Assembly: GCF_051020985.1 (NCBI RefSeq)
Contig: NW_027475145.1
Span: forward strand, 1,240,001 to 1,304,000
Length of the DNA stretch: 64,000 bases
Reading direction: 5' to 3'
DNA from: Nomia melanderi
Lineage: Eukaryota; Arthropoda; Insecta; Hymenoptera; Halictidae
This document shows positions 61,979-64,000 of the stretch, piece after piece; position 1 is the first letter of the stretch; each line of letters starts with the position of its first letter. The position numbers and the translations under genes were made by a program. The notes below the pieces were generated by a model that did no database searches, was not told where the DNA came from, and saw only the letters and a program-made list of their open reading frames with translations.

Positions 61979-63885
61979 AATAGCACCCGAGATATCACCA
62001 GATTTATATTGGATTTTTCCCTGACCCCGAGTGTCCGACCCCATGAGACGCTGGTTTTCTCGGCCCCTGGTTCTCCGAGGTCGCTCCCGCTGCACAGATT
62101 CATGCGCCAGGAACTCCTGCAGACAATGCACTTTGCTTTATTGCGCTTTCTGTAATAGCACCCGAGATATCACCAGATTTATATTGGATTTTTCCCTGAC
62201 CCCGTGTGTCCGACCCCATGCGACGGTGGTTTTCTCGGCCCCTGGTGGTCCGAGGTCGTTCCCGCTGCACAGATTCATGCGCCAGGGCCTACTGCAGACA
62301 ATGCACTTTGATTTATTTCGCTATCTCTAATAGCACCCGAGATATCACCAGATATATATTGGATTTTTCCCTGACCCTGACAGTCCGGCCCCGTGCGTCG
62401 GCGATTTTCTCGGCCCCTGGTCGTCCGAGGTCGTTCCCGCTGCACAGATACATGCGCCAGGGCCCCCTGCAGATAATTCACTTTGATTTATTGCGCTATC
62501 TCTAATAGCACCCGAGATATCACCAGATATATATTGGATTTTTCCGTGACCCTGACAGTCCGGCCCCCTGAGACGGTGGTTTTCTCGGCCCCTGGTGGTC
62601 CGAGGTCGTTCCCGCTGCACAGATTCATGCGCCAGGGCCCCCTGCAGATAATGCACTTTGGTTTATTGCGCTATCTATAATAGCACCCGAGATATCACCA
62701 GATATATATCGGATTTTTCCCTGACCCCGAGTGTCCGACCCCATGAGACGCTGGTTTCCTCGGCCCCTGGTGCTCCGAGGTCGTTCCCGCTGCACAGATT
62801 CATGCGCCAGGGCCTCCTACAAACAATGCACTTTGATTTATTTCGCTATCTCTAATAGCACCCGAGATATCACCATATATATATTGGATTTTCCCCTGAC
62901 CCTGAGTGTCCGACCCCATGAGACGGTAGTTTTCTCGGCCGCTGGTGGTCCGAGGTCGATCCCGCTGCACAGATTCATGCGCCAGGGCCTCCTGCAGACA
63001 ATGCACTTTGATTTATTGCGATATCTCTTATAGCACCCGAGATATCACCGGATATATATTGGATTTTTCCCTGACCCTGACAGTCCCGCCCCATGAGACG
63101 CTGGTTTTCTCGGCCCCTGGTTCTCCGAGGTCGCTCCCGCTGCACAGATTCATGCGCCAGGAACTCCTGCAGACAATGCACTTTGATTTATTGCGCTTTC
63201 TGTAATAGCACCCGAGATATCACCAGATTTATATTGGATTTTTCCCTGACCCCGAGTGTCCGACCCCATGCGACGGTGGTTTTCTCGGCCCCTGGTGGTC
63301 CGAGGTCGTTCCCGCTGCACAGATTCATGCGCCAGGGCCTCCTGCAGACAATGCACTTTGATTTATGTCGCTATCCCTTATAGCACCCGAGATATCACCA
63401 GATTTATATTGGATTTTTCCCTGACCCTGAGTGCCCGACCCCATGAGACGGTGGTTTTCTCGGCCCCTGGTGGCCCGAGGTCGTTCCCCCTGCACAGATT
63501 CATGCGCCAGGGCCTCCTACAGACAATGCACTTTGATTTATTGCGCTATCTGTAATAGCACCCGAGATATCACCATATACATATTGGATTTGTCCCTGAC
63601 CCTGAGTGTCCGACCCTATGAGACGGTACTTTTCTCGGCCCCTGGTGGTCCGAGGTCGATCCCGCTGCACAGATTCATGCGCCAGGGCCTCCTACAGACA
63701 ATGCACTTTGATTTATTGCGCTATCTCTAATAGCACCCGAGATATCACCAGATATATATTGGATTTTTCCCTGACCCTGAGTGTACGACCCCATGAGACG
63801 GTGGTTTTCTCGGCCCCTGGTGGCCCGAGGTCGTTCCCCCTGCACAGATTCATGCGCCAGTGCCTCCTACAGACAATGCACTTTG
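61979..63885 (+). repeat. Twenty-five-monomer unit, copy 2, broken after about 11 monomers
   Basis: Matches 57,604 to about 59,510 at an offset of 4,375 bp. Agreement stops near 63,885: this copy reads CACTTTGGTTTATTG and then CTATAATAGC, while the first copy reads CACTTTGATTTATTG, CTGTAATAGC and GAGGTATCACCATATAC. So the second unit does not continue as a simple tandem copy. Confidence 0.78.
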
Positions 63886-64000
63886 GTTTATTGCGCTATC
63901 TATAATAGCACCCGAGATATCACCAGATATATATCGGATTTTTCCCTGACCCTGAGTGTACGACCCCATGAGACGGTGGTTTTCTCGGCCCCTGGTGGCC
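63886..64000 (+). repeat. Last partial monomer, array continues past window end
   Basis: Ordinary satellite sequence cut within a monomer. It joins the GATATATATCGG form (as at 58,325) to GTGTACGACC and GGTGGCC (as at 59,408). No array edge is visible. Confidence 0.8.

Larger units (their letters stand above)
1..64000 (+). repeat. 175-bp satellite DNA array, about 366 head-to-tail monomers
   Basis: The same 175-bp unit repeats across the whole window in one orientation. Landmarks recur every 175 bases: GAGATATCACCAGATATATA, GGTTTTCTCGGCCCCTGG and TTCATGCGCCAGGGCCTCC. The phase of one landmark (the GTG of GAGTGTCC) drifts by only 9 bases from start to end, so about 365.8 units fit. I found no inverted monomer and no foreign insertion. 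By eye most monomers differ from the consensus at roughly 5-15% of positions, while some pairs far apart are almost identical. This is the behaviour of a eukaryotic satellite evolving by unequal exchange and conversion. A centromeric or pericentromeric location is plausible but not shown. The family and species are not recognised. Confidence 0.98.

Noticed and set aside
1..64000. Hundreds of 60-115 codon reading frames on both strands, looking like a family of related small proteins
   Set aside because: They are the satellite read in frame. They recur every 175 bp, overlap on both strands, nearly all begin at GTG or TTG on the plus strand, and nearly all plus-strand frames stop at the repeat's own TAATAG. 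Because 175 is not a multiple of three, no frame continues through the array. There is no coding-type substitution pattern visible.
1..64000. CRISPR array
   Set aside because: Spacing is regular, but the full 175 bp repeats. There are no short repeats separated by unrelated spacers, and no cas-like genes.
1..64000. Human-type alpha satellite or a CENP-B box
   Set aside because: The length is close to 171 bp, but I see no sequence resemblance. The pattern TTCG-N4-A-NN-CGGG was not found in the consensus or in the variants inspected on either strand.
1..64000. Telomeric repeats, rRNA or tRNA genes
   Set aside because: No TTAGGG-type run, no recognisable rRNA segment and no cloverleaf sequence was seen.

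Overview
The whole window is one satellite DNA array. I see about 366 head-to-tail copies of a monomer of 175 bp, all in the same orientation, and no single-copy sequence, gene, RNA gene, transposon or CRISPR array from base 1 to base 64,000. Arrays of this kind (monomer close to nucleosome-repeat length, tens of kilobases, higher-order duplications) are typical of eukaryotic centromeric, pericentromeric or other heterochromatic blocks. I do not recognise the repeat family and cannot name the species. The many 60-115 codon reading frames on both strands are by-products of the repeat. They recur once per monomer, mostly start at GTG or TTG, and nearly all plus-strand ones end in the repeat's own TAATAG double stop.

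Consensus by hand, numbered from the 5' end of CAATGCACTTTG: 175 bp, about 53% GC, nine CpGs. In order it holds a TTTATTGCGCTAT block with the TAATAG stops, an AT-rich patch around GATATC and GATATATATTGG (about 41-64), a fast-changing segment (about 71-106), an imperfect hairpin-capable dyad (111-131), and a CGTTCCCGCTGCACAG / TTCATGCGCCAGGGCCTCC tail.

Layout. Zone A (1 to about 22,214) has a mixed left part (1 to about 11,929) and a more homogenised right part with multi-monomer repeats (about 11,930-22,214). Zone C (about 22,215-43,640) is the more heterogeneous middle, holding six of the ten copies of an unusual monomer type. A short mosaic junction (43,640-44,103) leads into zone D (44,104-64,000), which repeats zone A in the same order at high identity, shifted by about 38-44 kb. 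Every A/D offset I measured is a whole number of monomers minus 1-3 bases, and those bases are explained by identifiable small indels. So the window looks like one full unit, plus the start of a second, of a roughly 43-kb super-repeat rearranged by in-register unequal exchange or similar copying.

Smaller duplications inside this frame can be ordered in time: a 16-monomer duplication predates the A/D split, and a 5-monomer tandem duplication (4,509-6,258) probably postdates it. The oddest element is a 40-bp divergent core that replaces the ordinary segment in ten monomers without changing monomer length. All block borders are by-eye estimates, good to roughly 10-50 bases. Nothing here proves function.
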